This document shows, piece by piece, positions 1-14,100 of a stretch of DNA of 64,000 nt. The position numbers and the translations under genes were made by a program. This DNA comes from Mesorhabditis belari (lineage: Eukaryota > Nematoda > Chromadorea > Rhabditida > Rhabditidae). The number at the start of each line of letters is the position of its first letter. Positions within the stretch are counted from its first letter, which is position 1. The stretch spans positions 124,001 through 188,000 of the forward strand of contig CAUEEP010000732.1 of NCBI GenBank assembly GCA_958450365.1, given 5' to 3'. Under the pieces are notes generated by a model, which was not told the DNA's origin, did no database searches, and was given only the letters and a program-made list of their open reading frames with translations.

Positions 1-3000
1 GCTTGGCTTTCCTGAAAAAAAAAAGCTGTCAAAGCTATAGAATCCTCTACATATGTAATAAAGGCTCAAATAAAGATTTCTCAATTACCCTGTAAAGTTG
101 AAGAAAAAGATTCTTCAACCAAAGCATCCTTCTATCCGGATTCTTCTGTTGAATGTGTAGAGCCTCAACCACCTAAGAAACCTATTAACGGTAAAGAACT
201 ATAAATCACTCTTTGCAATCCGTGAATCCAATATTGTGCAATGTGTTGAGGAGCCAAGAAATAGAGACATTCGTTCTCTGGCAAAACTTGTCCATAGGAG
301 ACCTGGAAGAGTGATTTTTAGGACCTCTAGTTGTGCAAACCTTCCAACATTGTACAGGCACAGACATCTCTTCACAGGAATGGCGACGATAGATTGCCTA
401 AACGAGATTTGAAATGAAATTTCAAAACTAGTCTTTACTTCAATATCCACCCCATAGCTGTCCATTTGTTCGATCGCTTTAACGTGATTGAGCCGAAGCT
501 CGCCTTCTTCTGAAAAAGATTTGAAGATCTGTATTTGTCAAGTGGAGTCGATAAGTATTAATCTATTAAAGATACGTCGATAAATATTAAAGATAAGTAT
601 TAATCAAATCGATAAGTAGCAAAATTTTTGTAGTTAGAGACTTCAACTACCTGACAAACGTGGACCACTTCCTGGCAGAGGAGATCTCGTGCTTTCAAGA
701 TTCGTCGTGGGAACACTTGGTGTTGATGTAGTTAATGGATCCTGAATTGAAATTAAAGTTATTGAAAAGTTGAATCGTTATTTCTTCTTTCATTACCTTC
801 ATCTTAAAGCTATCCCTATTTCCAATCCCATGCACTTTGCTCCATTGAAGACTTCCACAAGATGAGTCCAATCGAAGAACACAAAGCACCGATCGACCTG
901 AGTCGGCATCATAATGAATCACCTGAAAATATCAAGAATGCTACGTTATTCTTTCAAGTACTGTAGTTCCATGTTGGAGCCGTTGGATGATGTCAAGATC
1001 GAATCTGTTTGTGTCCAAGGGAATCATTGTCACTCCATGTCCAGAGCCGGAAGCTGGTTGAACTGGTTCATAACCTGAAACATCATAAAGTTTCAAAGAT
1101 TAACAACGTTGTAATCCTTTCAAGCTGTAATTTATTGTAAAATTACCTTTGATCTCCGGTTGAACTTCAGGTTTATTGTGGCAAGCATCTTCCAAGTAAT
1201 TCATCATGTTCCGGCTGAAAGCGTAATTTGAAAATACGATAAGCTTTTCAAAATAAGCTCAACCTATGCCGATGAAATATCTCCATATTGTCGAGAATAA
1301 TGGCAACTAGGTTGATCTTGTCAGCATTTAACAATCCACCAACACCGATTTTTGATGAGAAGTGATCCCTCGCCATTCGAATCCGTCACAAACTGAAAGT
1401 TTGTGATAAAAATCAGTCTTTAATAATAGATTGCTAGTATATTGCTTGTATTTTTTTATTGGACACCCTATGATTACCTCTAATCTCTCTTTGTTCCCCT
1501 CATGACCAATCAGAACAATATGGGACATCTCGTTGCTGATCGAATAGAGATCACTGAACAGTTTGGATAAGACAAGTCAGATAGAACTTAGATTCTTGGG
1601 CACAATAGTTACCGCTTTGTCGTTAGTCGCTACTCACCGCAAAAACATTCCAAAGAAGGGAATAATTCTGCATTGAGGCATTCGCAGAGCCCTCTGTACT
1701 GCTTGGATGTATTGCTTTGAGGGATTTCCCTTCACTTTATCCGGTAACATGATGTCACAGAACTAAAAGAGAGTATACAGGGTGTTCAATATTTATGGGG
1801 ACCAGTCGATTACTAGTTTTAGAGCTCATTTTGTATAAGTTTAATGCTAAAAAGGAAACACACTGATCAATACGCCCAACGTTAACTAACAACTTTAAGT
1901 TAGTTTTTCCAAAAATTATTGCAAAAGACTTTCTCATCGTTAAACAAGAACAACTGAGGTCTGACTCCTTTTGGTAAAATTTGGTGAGCGAGTTCTGTTG
2001 AATCGATTTTTGGAATATCAAATTCAGTAAACTGTAAAAATAATCTAGAAAGTCGAGTTTTTTCCAACTCCTATGCAATGCTTTCTTAACGATTTTTTTT
2101 CTCATAAACCAATTTTGTGAGCGCTAAACAACCTGCGAGCTTAAAAGTCTCCATAAATATTGAATACCCGGTATTAATAATGAGCGAAATGCTAAAATGC
2201 TTTAAGTTTACCTCCTCATATTTCTGTTTCTCGTCGGGTCTCAAACTCAACCAAAAAGGCCCGAGTTTCTCATTGCTGAGCCCGGTCAAGATCTCGACTG
2301 CTGCGTTGAAGTTTCCTAAATTTGAATGTTAAATTTTTTTATAAGGCAATCAAATACCGATTTGCCAACATGTTTCGATAATTCTCAATATGGAAGCAAG
2401 AGCAATCTTTCGATCATCATGAGTGGGTTGAGAGACGATCACATGCGTAATCCAGGAGGAAACCTATAAAATGACATACAGTTTATGCAGATTGTTCAAG
2501 TTTGACTTGCAATTAGCCAATGAATAAAACTCATTACCTCACTGAGCCTTTTCACAAGACTCCTCACAGGACTCGAGTTCTCCAACACGGAGATTCCAGT
2601 TTGGTCACAGATCACATATCGAACATAGTCCATTGGTTGAATTCCATAGAAGAGTTGATATTCAGTATGTGAGAGCTAAAAAAGCAATACAATTATAGCA
2701 AATTAACAATCACTTGGTAAGCGACTTCTTCAGGAAAATGAAGAATGTACTGTAGTCGCTCTAGCTCTAATCGAAACAGTGTCACTGGTTCAAGAGAGAA
2801 GTTTCCACTCAGAATTTGTGATGTCCTAGAGATTGTAGAGCCGGATCGAGAGGTGGCTAAATGGGAGATTTTCAACAGAAATTTTTGTTTAACACCTGTA
2901 CTTGCACAAATACTTCTTCGATGTCCTGTATTCAGCGATTTTTGGATAGAGTTGCTGACACGATTCTGCTGGATTTCCCAAAGGGTCATTGAGATCGATT

Positions 3001-5070
3001 TGAGAGAGTTGAATGAGGGAGCTGAAACTTCGTTGTTTAACACATTCACGACGAATTAAACCGAATGAAATATCCAAAAATAGAGCAGTTTTCTTTAAAA
3101 ACTAATAACGGATTCGAATTCCTCATCCACGAAAATCCCTGATTGCAAATTTTTAGCTCAATCGGCCTCAAAAAAATGACTAAATCTACCGGTGAACCGT
3201 ATCGTCGCCAATGTGTTAAAAATGTAACCAATCCATAACTTACCAATCAACTGCCATTTATTGCCACGAAACTCCAAAAGTATCTGATGTTTTGAGACAC
3301 CTCCACCGACTCTCCACTAAAAATAAACCAGTCAAATCTTTTTCTAAAGTTCTTCACTTGTTGCAGAGTATTTGCATGTTGCTTCTTCAGCACCAATTTG
3401 CTGATTCCATCCAGAAGACACAGTGATGTGCTACTCAAACACAGAAGTCGTAAAGTCTAAAGACAATTAACGAGTTAAAAAATCTGATGCTATAAACTTT
3501 TCTCAACGTTCTCCCGTGTAAAACTTCTTTGACTTGAAAAACTTTGCACCCGAAAGCAGCCAGCTTTTTTGGCAATCTGAAATTTAAAACCTTTGTTCGT
3601 TTTGGTGGATTTTGCACCTGAATGTAGAGTTTCTTCATTCCCACTTCACTCTCATAGACTTGAGAATGGAAAAGTTTTCGTTTACGATCCTAAAAATGAA
3701 GTTTTCAGAGTTTGCTTCAAGCTTTACTAACCCGAACAAACTTTAACGTTCTTCGATCACCCCTCAAATCAATGGGAAGGCAGAGGGCTTGCAACTCGTC
3801 GCTCATTCTCGTGTCACTGTGCGGGATACATCTGAAACGAGGGTTGAATAAATTTTCTATTTTTTTTTTATAAGATTCAGACCAACCTCAGTAAAATGCC
3901 CCTTCTCGTTGCACTGTCATCACTGTTTCCTCTTTGTGGATGAGCTCCTTTTCTCGACATAACCGCATTCACTACTTCTAACTCGTTCCTGAAAGAAAAG
4001 AAGATCAAGCAGATCCAGACAAATTCATAGGCATAATTTTGTTTTTACTTACAAGCCTTAAAGCTTCCTTACCTAGCCGCATCAGATTGAGTTCTAGGTG
4101 GAGTGCAATATAGACTCTGATCGACTTCCCATGGAGTGATCATGATCTTCAACGCTAGATCTCGAATTCTACCTGAAGTTCCAGTTTTTATATCTAACTT
4201 AAGGTTTATTAAACCAAATTGTCCTTTCAGCAAATGTCTCCTAATCGTTTGCGTTCTCTTATTGTGTGGCCATTGTTCCTCAACGCATAACTGGATTGCT
4301 GCAAGATAAGCGGCTTCTTCTTTTGGGCACGGTAATCCACCGGAAATCACTTGATCTTGCACCTAAACTGAATGTTTTGCTTTTTGGTTTCTTTGATCAC
4401 CTCAAGATATTCATCATTGATTGCTTCATGTTGTGTCTCTTTTTCTTGATTCTCCATGTGTTCAACGGATGTCGAGACGACTTGGATTATATCAGCACAC
4501 CTAGAAATGATAGAAATTGTATTAGGTTGGTGAATAAGTCCTTGTTTCTGACTACTAACAATATCTTCAAATTGTTACTACTACTGATGTTCGTTTTTAG
4601 GGTGTCTAGAGAGTCTTTTCGTTTTTTCGTACTTCCGTTTAAAACTAACAAATGCACGTGAATTACGGTTTGTTTCATTAAAAATGGTGAATTTATGAAT
4701 TTGTTATTTTTGAACAGAAGTATAAAAAGGAACGAAAAGACTTATTCACCAGCCTAATATTCTCATATCTTGCTAGTAAAAATTTAGAGATCAAAATAAT
4801 ACCAAGCAATGCTTTAAAATCGAGACAGACCAATTTTTGACAGTCGGATGTTGAGGAGAGTTGAGAATTTGTCGAAGTACTTGGGAGCATTCTTTCATTG
4901 TTGCCATCACATTATCGTTTTCCTGTATGTCAGATATTGATTAATTCTATATAAGCACAGATATTAATCAGTAAACCAACTTTTGTATGCACATTCAACA
5001 ATGTGACGATCAATTGTCGAACACATTGAAAATCGGGGTTCATTTCGCTCATCGACAGCAACAAGGGGCT
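1..5070 (-). CDS. PLC-epsilon-like gene, FERM-like/RasGEF/PH portion (3' end outside window)
   Basis: Multi-exon minus-strand coding region running off the left edge. In protein order it starts with a helical, armadillo-like stretch (about 5070-4380). Next comes a FERM/PTB-like segment (about 4360-3240; motif LRLLCLSSTSLCLLDG). A RasGEF (CDC25) region follows at about 3050-1260, with motifs FNAAVEILTGLSNEKLGPFW, IIPFFGMFLRDL and GVGGLLNADKINLVAIILDN. A PH-like segment ends the visible part at about 1080-190 (motifs HGTTVL, YFLAPQHIAQYWIHGLQRV). RasGEF followed by PH is the order of phospholipase C-epsilon, a Ras/Rap-coupled phosphoinositidase; the catalytic X/Y, C2 and RA domains would lie left of the window. 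The family call rests on remembered motif resemblance. The frame slips by one base near 1,360 inside a conserved exon. It probably continues upstream into the ankyrin exons entered separately, but splice phase fails near 5.1 kb and 4.5 kb. Alternative: another FERM-RasGEF protein. Confidence 0.6.
1778..2171. mobile_element. Tc1/mariner-type MITE in an intron
   Basis: Terminal inverted repeats CAGGGTGTTCAATATTTATG and its complement (ending TTGAATACCCGG) bound a 394-bp segment with TA on both sides (1776-1777, 2172-2173). It has no transposase and sits in an intron of the RasGEF region. The TIR begins CAGGGTG like other Tc1-type elements here. Confidence 0.75.
4522..4757. mobile_element. Mariner-derived MITE (TTAGGTTGG ends)
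   Basis: A 236-bp element with ends TTAGGTTGGTGAATAAGTC and GACTTATTCACCAGCCTAA, flanked by TA. An inner piece containing AACAAATGCAC is shared with fragments at 53.85 kb and 63.6 kb, so these are deletion derivatives of one mariner. It lies in an intron of the PLC-epsilon-like gene. Confidence 0.8.
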
Positions 5071-5170
5071 CTTTAAACTTCAAATTATTAAATGTTACAG
5101 GTTTTCAGATTGTTTATTATTAGAAGTAATCGATCAACTAATAAGTAGGTTAAAATTTGAAGTTCGTTAC

Positions 5171-8100
5171 CTCTCTGTCAGGAACTCTCAAAGAATCCCC
5201 ACTACTCCTCGAGCCAACTCGTTTCGGCAAAGGAATTCGGGTGCCAATTGTTGAAGCTCGTTTCCTGAATAAAATAAGACACTTAAATAAACATTATTTC
5301 ACATTACCTTATAACAAAGCTAAAAAGAAATGGTCCCGAGTTGTCCGAGGCGATACTCGTTCCAGCACTAAATGGATTGTTTTTTTTAAAAACGGATTAA
5401 ATCATTTGACGTGAAATCTAAAAGATTTTATGCCAAATATGTTATGAAAAAAATGGATTCAAAGTGTTTTGAAACTTTTTAGAATTGATTTTCGTAATCG
5501 GCTTATCCATCAGAACACACTTTTTGTGGGTACATTCTCGATTCAAAGGTTCGAGAAAATAAAAGTGTTCTGAAAGGAGGCAAATCTGGAGATCAAGGAT
5601 TGCAGAATTGCATGAATTTAAACCTGAAAGTGGACAATCGAAGACCGGCCGAAGAACGGGAACTTCTTTGGGAAATCACCGAAGATGCACGAGAGGACCA
5701 ATCACCCATTGATGACTCTAAAAATTGAGCCAAGGATTACTGGCAAACTTTGATAGTATTCTAGAGTAGTCAGAATAGAATATCACATCAACAAGTTCGA
5801 TAAAGGACCGATTTCCAACCTTCCGAACTCTTTCTGCTCCCATCAGCATCTTTATTGCTTGCGGCTTGTCCGGCGACAAGAAGCGGTGCACAATCCGACG
5901 CTTCACTACCACTTCTACTAAACAGTTAGCATAGTACATTGTACTTTAAATTACATTCACTTTACCAATCAAAATTTACCTATCTGGTGAATTCACAAAG
6001 TAGCCAAACTCAAATTGGGACATTGCCGATGGGCGTCTGATCTCGATTTGCGGAACTCCGGGAATGGCCTAGAATTTTGAATGAGAAAGTACATATTAAA
6101 ATAAGGTATAATAGTAATAAAACTATTCCATAAGCTAAGAAATGAAATAAATATTTACCATCACACTAACCAATGGACTGCTGGGTCGCCGATCAAAAAG
6201 GGATGGGGGATTGAGACCATCATCTTTTGAGCCATTGGCTGGCGTTCTACAAAAAGAATATTAATTTTGTTACTTATTCATTTGTGTTTTACCTGGGTGG
6301 ACTAGCCCCAGAAACTTCGAGTTCTGGCAAATATGTGTATGGGATGACTCGTGGGGGTTTTGGTGGAGCTGACGGATTACTGTCAGCTGACGAGTCTTGC
6401 TGTTGTCGGAAGCTGAATAATGCGATAAGGTTTCAATAAACAAATACCGTAAAACTCTAATAGAAGTCCCTTTTTTATTTTGAGCTTTTTATACCGTAAC
6501 CCAAAAATTATCATAACCAAAAATAGGTATTTTACACTTTTATTAGTGCAGGGATTTTCCGAGGAGGGATGTGAGCACATGCGAGGTCTCTACGATCAGG
6601 TCTGGCCAGTGAGCGAGGTGGATGAGAGAACTGAAGAGGAAACTATCGCCCAATGTTCGGAGAACGATGAAGAAACACTAGATCCTTCCCGAAAGCGCAA
6701 GGCCTTTCTATTCAAGGCTATTCAAAGCAGCTCAAATTGGAAGATTTCAAATACGCCAAATTTTCTATGCATGCGTTCGCACAGAAGTATCGAGTTGATC
6801 GTGCAATGCTTTGACGATGGATCGGAAACAAAGCTTGTGCAGCAAGAAGGCCAAGCAAAACGTTAGAAAGGAGGCAGGCGACACTTGACGTCGATTGAGC
6901 TGGAGAACGGGGTTGTTACCAGGAATCTATCACAAAAATTTGTTCGATTTCTAATTTTTGCATTGAAGAATAGAAGCCCCGGGGCTTCTATTACAATAAG
7001 GACGGTAATACTGTTACCTGCTTCTGTAAGCTTGCTTCATTTCTTCCCTTTTCGTGGGTGGATAGTTTTGGAGTTTCTTCGTGAACTCCAGCACTGGATC
7101 CGAGCCAGATGATGGACTTTCCGGGCTTGAGTCTCCCGAGGCTAAATTCTGCTTGGACTTTTTCAAAGTATTAGCTAAAGTATTATCTATTCGAAAATTT
7201 CAATAATACTTACGTCTTGAGTGTCTCTTGCATGGATCGGTTCCCATTCTTCCGCGAAAAAGCGATTGGATATATTTAGGGAGGTGTTTTTGTACAGAAG
7301 AGCTCGACGAGGTTGTCTTCTTTGATCGATTCGATCCACTGCTTGTATCAGTACCCAACCTAAAGCCTTTCTCTACAAATCTTCGTTTGTTTTCAAAACC
7401 TTTTCCTTCGTTCTTTATCCTTCAAGTCCTTGGCTCCGGAACTGAAACGCTTTGGGCGAATGATCTCCACAGAACTGAAAATAATGGATGAAATTTGATA
7501 GTTTTTATAATTTTAATCTCTTTCCTCACCTCGATCTTCGGATGTGAACTCTTTTATTTGACGATCTTGATCCTTGGTGTACTCGCAAATAATTTCTATC
7601 TTTTCCCTGAAGATCATCCCGTCGATCAAATGATTTTGACTTCACATAGCCACTAGAATAGTTTGATATTATTAAATGCATCGTAAATTTTACGTGTTAG
7701 CTCCAAGACTGAGACTTGAAGTGGCTCTCGGATCGGTGATTGTTTTGTGGGGAGTTGAGTCGATTGCCTGGAAGAAAAACATAAAAAAGGTTTTCACAAA
7801 GAATTTCCACCTTAGGCACAACTTTCTTCTTTGCCACCAATCCGAGATCCCATGTGAGTTTATGCATGAGTAATCTTAACAAGAGAACATTGTCCAAAAC
7901 CAGTCCCAATTTGCATAGATGAGCTTCAAGAGACTCCAGAGAGAATAATAGTTGAAATGATGTGGTTTTGTTGAGTTGTTCTTGGGCAGCCCGTGCTTCG
8001 ACAAGCTGAAGGATTACCAATTTTTTGTTACTTTCATCAGTATACCGGTGAAACTGATGTGTGTCTCTCAACATCAGGCGGTGGGGATTCGGTTTTCGGA

Positions 8101-11100
8101 TCTTCTTCTTTAATCGGCTGAGCTGCGGAAAGATTTGGAGCATTCTTTGCTAACTGAAACGTTTAATTATAGCTGTAGTATTCCAGCCTCTTGTCTTACT
8201 ACAGTAAACTGTCGTAAAAGGAATCCGATTTTACACCGATATACTGTAGTCTTTCAAATTGGCTTGTATCACTTTGTGTCTTTGAAAGCCAGTGTAACTC
8301 TACCTCAGAGACTTCATGTAACAATTTGAGCATAAAACCCTCGACACCCATCGCATTCTTGCTGAATGTAGCCATGCTTCTGGAATTGTTTTGTTTACAG
8401 AATGATTTTAGACCAGCCGAAAAATCCGTCTAACGGCTAAATTTCTGTTTTTTTTGGCTGAATTTTTTGGGGTTGACGCGTAGTTTTGTTGTCGTCGTTT
8501 TGTAATATTTTTATCATCCAACCGCTACACAATCGCCAAAATCATTGTCAGCTGCTTACACGAGGTCTTAAAAACACATTTGCAGCAAAATTGATGGTTA
8601 GACAACATTTCCCAGCTTCTGTGATGGCGTGCGGTGGAATCTGTGCCACAGGAAAGACTCCACTCGTCTTTTTGGACCGAAACGTAAAAATCAATGCTGG
8701 AATCTATCAACAAATGGTTCTGAAGGATGTCTTAGAGCTTTGGGCCTTAAATAATTTCGCACAGAACAAATTTACCCTTCAACAAGATTGGATTCCGGCC
8801 CACAGAGCCCGTTCAACTCCTCAACTTTGCAATCAGATGTTTTTGCCTTCGAATAGCCTCGATTTGAACCCTCTTGACTTTTCAGTGTGGTAAATTTTGA
8901 AAGACAAGTTCTCAGGCAAGCGTTTTCACACAGTGGATGCTTTGAAAGCTGCTTTAAAGAAAGCCTAGGCTGAAATCACCATGCAGCAATGTGCGACCAT
9001 CGTCAAGAGCTTCCCCAAGCGATTAAAGAAGTGTGTTGAAGCTGATGGCGGAAATTTTAAACATTTGTTATACTTTTTTTGTTAGTTTAGCGTTAAATAA
9101 ACAACTTGTTACCTTCGATTGGTATAAAATTAAACAAGTTTAGACCTTTGACTATCTTAGAAAAGTAGCAGATCTGTTGGGGCGCCCTGTATATAGTAGA
9201 TTTAAAGTTTACCTAGGCGTTGCACATGTAGCACAAATATATTCATCTTCAATCGGATAATTCGATTTGGTTGCTCGAAGCTCTTTCACCTCTTTTGGCT
9301 CTTTTGCATCCGGTTTCTCGAGTTTTTCAGTAGCAGCTTAAACTTTTGATTGTGCAAACGGTAAACATGTAATCCTGACCAAGCATGTGAAAGATATTCA
9401 CTCGACTTCCCACTCTTTCGCCCATTCCCACGTAGATGAGAATCCGAGCGGCATGGTATTTGACAAAGTGGCCAAACTTGGTGGAATGATTCGTGTAATA
9501 CCTAGAAATTGAAATGATTACAATCTCTAGGTTTTATTACCAATCATCAGCTGGCAATAACATTTGCATTAGAACATCGTCAATTTGAAGATCGAGAAAG
9601 ACTGGATGAGTTGATGAATCCAACGCCACAAGGGCCACACATTGAAGGAGCAGACAAAGAAGTTGCTGAAATTTGGATTGAAAATGGAAATTCCAGAAGG
9701 CTTACCGGCTCCAGAGTTGGTTCCAATAATTGCATGAGATTTTTCAAGTTCTTCCTTGAACTCAACCGTTGCCGAAAGTTCAACATGTGAGTGAGAAAAA
9801 GCAGCAAACGAGCGATTAAGATCTGTAAAGAGAAAAAGTTACTCAAGTAAAGGACAAGCTTACCTGGGTACAATGAGCACTACAATATCTCCATCGATGA
9901 GCGGGACTGCAGACAGAGCGAGTTCCTGCCTCACGATTCCCCAAAGTGATCGCATTGTGGAGACACATTAAGACTAAATGAGTTGTTGAAAATGTCAAAG
10001 TAGTATTGTCAATTGACTACCTTGACTAGGACATGAATCATGAAAGGACTGAATGAGAGCATCGGGTTGAGCCATTGGTGGATTCGGAGAAGCGGCTCCA
10101 TCTCTTGTTGTATAGATGTAGACATGATCGACAGTTGAACAATGATCTCCTTGAGACATGAATGGACTTTCTGAAATGATTTGGGATAATGACAGAAAAA
10201 GAGTAAGTAATTCAAGCTACAAGAATTCATAAAGCTTTACCCACCCATTGGACTTTCCGGGGAATCCGAGTCAAAGGCATGAGTTCGATTCAATAACTTT
10301 GAAGAAACGAATGAAATATCGGGCTGAGTGAACAACTCGTAGACCAAACCGGCATCAATGATCTGGAGAATGGGTTTAGATTTCTTCAAAAATTCCATTT
10401 ACCTTATTTAAAGTGCTCAATGCAGAGAATTGTCTCACAGTGCCAGTGATCTGCAAGAATTGAAAGCAGAATTTTGACAAAGAAGCCAAAATAGAAATAA
10501 GCTGTTGTTTTCGGGTTTTCTTGTAGGTCGGCGTGGCTGAATCGTAGAACTCGATAGCTGTCTAAATTTGATGAATAAAGATATTTAGTCAACAAAAACA
10601 ATACCAGGATTAATTTGTGAAGTAATCCGCCTAAATGTGATTCAAAAGCCTCATGGTCGACATTTTGTGAGACATTCTCGAGCTCTTTCGCACACTTGAT
10701 CAAAGAGTTCTGAAAAAAACTTCAATTTAGCCTCAAAATTACTAATATCTTTACCTGAATCACTTCTAAGCATTCGGGATTTGAGGCCATCTTTTTGAGG
10801 AGCTCCCACGCTTGTTCCCAGCTCACATTATCGATCACCGGATCAAGAGCATCTAAAGTTTTGGGTAAAAGTCAATAGGCGTTTTTTTATTATTTACTAC
10901 GACTTTTACTATATACTATATAGTCTATGATAGCGCTCAAAACGATTTAGACAGACGGTGGTAGACGGTAGTATTTTTTTTCTCTTTGTGAGATATCGAC
11001 TTACAGTCAAAAACAAAGTTGTACCTTGATCAGTTTCTAATATTATGAGCCTAAAAGCTCTTATCTAGTTCGAGTTCTTACTATAGAATTCTCTCCATGT

Positions 11101-14100
11101 ATTTTTTAGTCTAAAAAGTACATGGAGAATCTGAATTTGAGGTCAGATTTGCTCAAAAATGCTTAGTTATAAAGTTAAACAATTTGAGCTTGCGCCGAAC
11201 TCAGGAGAATCAAAAATTTTATGGTAAAAACTTGAACCAGATAAGGGCTTTTAGGCTCATAATATTAGAAACTGATCAAGGTACAACTTTTTTGAGTGTA
11301 AGTCGATATCTCTCTCAAAAAAGAGAAAAAATACCATCGTCTAAACCATTTTGAGCGCTACTATATATTCCTCGCTATTATTAACGGTAAACTGACTTCT
11401 ATGATGTGCAAAGCATCTCCTTGCAGCTGCCGCCAGATCTCTATTGTCTTTCGTTCCCCGATTTTTTCTCTGCAACTGAAGGGAGACCAGTGATTTGCGT
11501 CTCGCTGTTTCTTTTGCGGTTACAGTTTCTGGAAGTTACTTGTTAGTCTTGCTTTTTAACATCGTAGACTTGCTGAGCTTAAAAACAAGTCAATGCTGCT
11601 TAACTAGTTAACTTGATTTTCTGTTTATACCGAGTAGTGAGCAAGTTGAGACTGAAGGAGCGGCTGATGGACGAGGAGAGAGTGGAGCTTTGTTCAGAGA
11701 ATGACGCTCGCCTTGGGACACTGAAAAATACGACTTTAGCAAGGTCTTTGGATCAAATCAAATTGAGAACAAGTTTAAAAGTTTAATCTAAAGCCAAATA
11801 TAGATCTATCACAAACCGTTATCCACTTGCAAACGATGATTGTGAGCGGATCTTGGAGTAGAAAACCCAAGTCTCGAATGCTCCTTTTCTTGTCCAGAGC
11901 AAGCCACCTACAATTTTGGATACAATATGAAAGCACAAATATTTTCCTGATATGAACTGGGTCAAATCAGAGATAAATTTTCGTAGTCATTAAAAAAGAT
12001 GAAAAATTTTGTGGGTAAAGCTGGAATTATAGTCGAAAAGCCGTACAATACAAAAAAAATGAAAAACTATATTGGTACTTTTCCAACCTTGAACAATTCT
12101 TCAACACATGTTTGTTGCAAACTTCTCAATTCGGGTGCTAGATCGAGTGGGCAAATTCCTCGCATATTTTTCTTCTCAATTCTGAAAACAGACAAAAATG
12201 TTCAAACAGTCAGAATTAGGAAATGTGATCGTAATTTGTATATAATATGTCCGAAACTGAATGAAGATTCTTTTCGTTTAGTTTCTTTTAATTTTAGATT
12301 CTGCTTTTGTTGATATACAAGGTGCGTGAAAAGTTCTGTCCCTTTCTAAAAGACTACTTTTACAATGCGTTATGAAGTTTCTAAGACTCAAAACCTACAA
12401 AATTAGATTTTTCAAGCATTTTTAGATGACATTAGACCTCAAAGCTGCACAAGTCGATTTGAAGCAGGGCCTTAAATGGGAACGAGAATGCTCAACTGCA
12501 TATTCAAAGCCATAATAAATTATAAGAAACTGTTTTTATAGCTAAATAGTGACTAAAAACTCATGAAAATATCAAATTCTAATTTGCTACGAAGCTAGGA
12601 AAGCTATTTTTGACCTGTGACCAGAGGGTACTTCAAATGTTTTCATAAAAAGTTCTATAAAATTTTCTATATGAGTAAAATAGAAAATATGAAACAATTT
12701 TCTAGTGTAAAAACACTTGAAAAATCTAATTTTGTAGGTTTTGAGTCTTGGAAACTTCATAAAACATTGTAAAAGTAGTCTTTTAGGAAGTGACAGAACT
12801 TTTCATGGACCCTGTAGATGCAGGAACTAGTTGAATTCAGTTTCAGACGTCTGAAACTGATCAAAACAAAAATTTTTGTTCCGTTTTGGACGTAATTATA
12901 TATAAAACCAAAGACCAAAATCTCACTGTGCCCCGAAGAAAATCAAAGTGTGAAGACAAGTCCAATTAAGTGGAGAATCTCGGGCAGCCAAGAGTAACGG
13001 TGTATTCCCATCATCGTCTCCTGTAAGTAAAACATTAATGTATTACTACAAAGAGTCGACTTTTTATTATACTTTGATAAAATTTACCTAGATTCACGTC
13101 AGCTCCATATGCAATAAGAAGAGCGATGAGTTCAGCACTTTGCACTCGCACCGCCACCCCCAACGGTGTCTGATCGATGATTGTGACCGCGCGGAGTTGG
13201 GTGCAAATCGAGCAGATCTCGGGAGTCATTGAATGGGTTCTAGAGAAAATTCGAATCGCTAAATGATTTAGTAAATTTCAACGGACCTTGGAATAATTGT
13301 TGTCAACGGGATATTTCCACTTGCTGTACAGTTTCCTTTACAATGGCACGTCGCTGTAGCATTTGGATCGTATCCACTTTTCAATAGCAGTTCAGCGATA
13401 TCCTAAAGTTGAATTTAAAGTAAAAATAAGAACTTTTGCCATCAGGTAAGAAATATATAATAGAATCAACATCATCAACAAAACTTTAGTGAAACCAAAC
13501 CTTTTGTTTGTGGGCGACAGCCATGTGGAGAGTGTTGAGCACTGCACAGGTTGATCTGAACAAACAGAATTAAGAAATAGAATAGTTATTAAATCGAAAT
13601 GTACTAAAAAAAGCAAAAATCTCCTACTTTCCGCCAGAATGCGTGGAAACGGTGCTGCTGGCGTTCGATCTCCGATGATTATTCCCGTGACGTCTTTGAG
13701 CCAAATCAGTGAGAGTGTTCGTTGAGCCTGTGGTTAGAGTTAGAAAAGTTAAAAAATGAAATATAATCAGCAAAACGACAAAAAAACTGGCTTTTTCTAT
13801 TACTAGGGAACAATGCCATAAAAATGATCAATTTTTATGGCATTGTTCCATTGAAAAGATCCATTTGTAGCCATGAAAACTTAACACCTAGGCACTATTT
13901 AAAAGAATCTATTAGATCAATTTTAGAATTTATATTTTGATAATTTTGGTCTGAGCCCTTTTCTACAAAAACCTTCGAAGATCTCACCAATCGATGGCGA
14001 TGTCGATAGCGGCTTGTTGAGATTATGTGCGGCCAAGAGTCGCTCCACCATTGTCATATCCTCATAGTGAATTGCCTGAATATTTCGAATTTTAGATTCA

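Noticed and set aside
2745..3059. Plus-strand 104-codon ORF
   Set aside because: It lies opposite RasGEF-region exons that have splice sites and family motifs on the minus strand.
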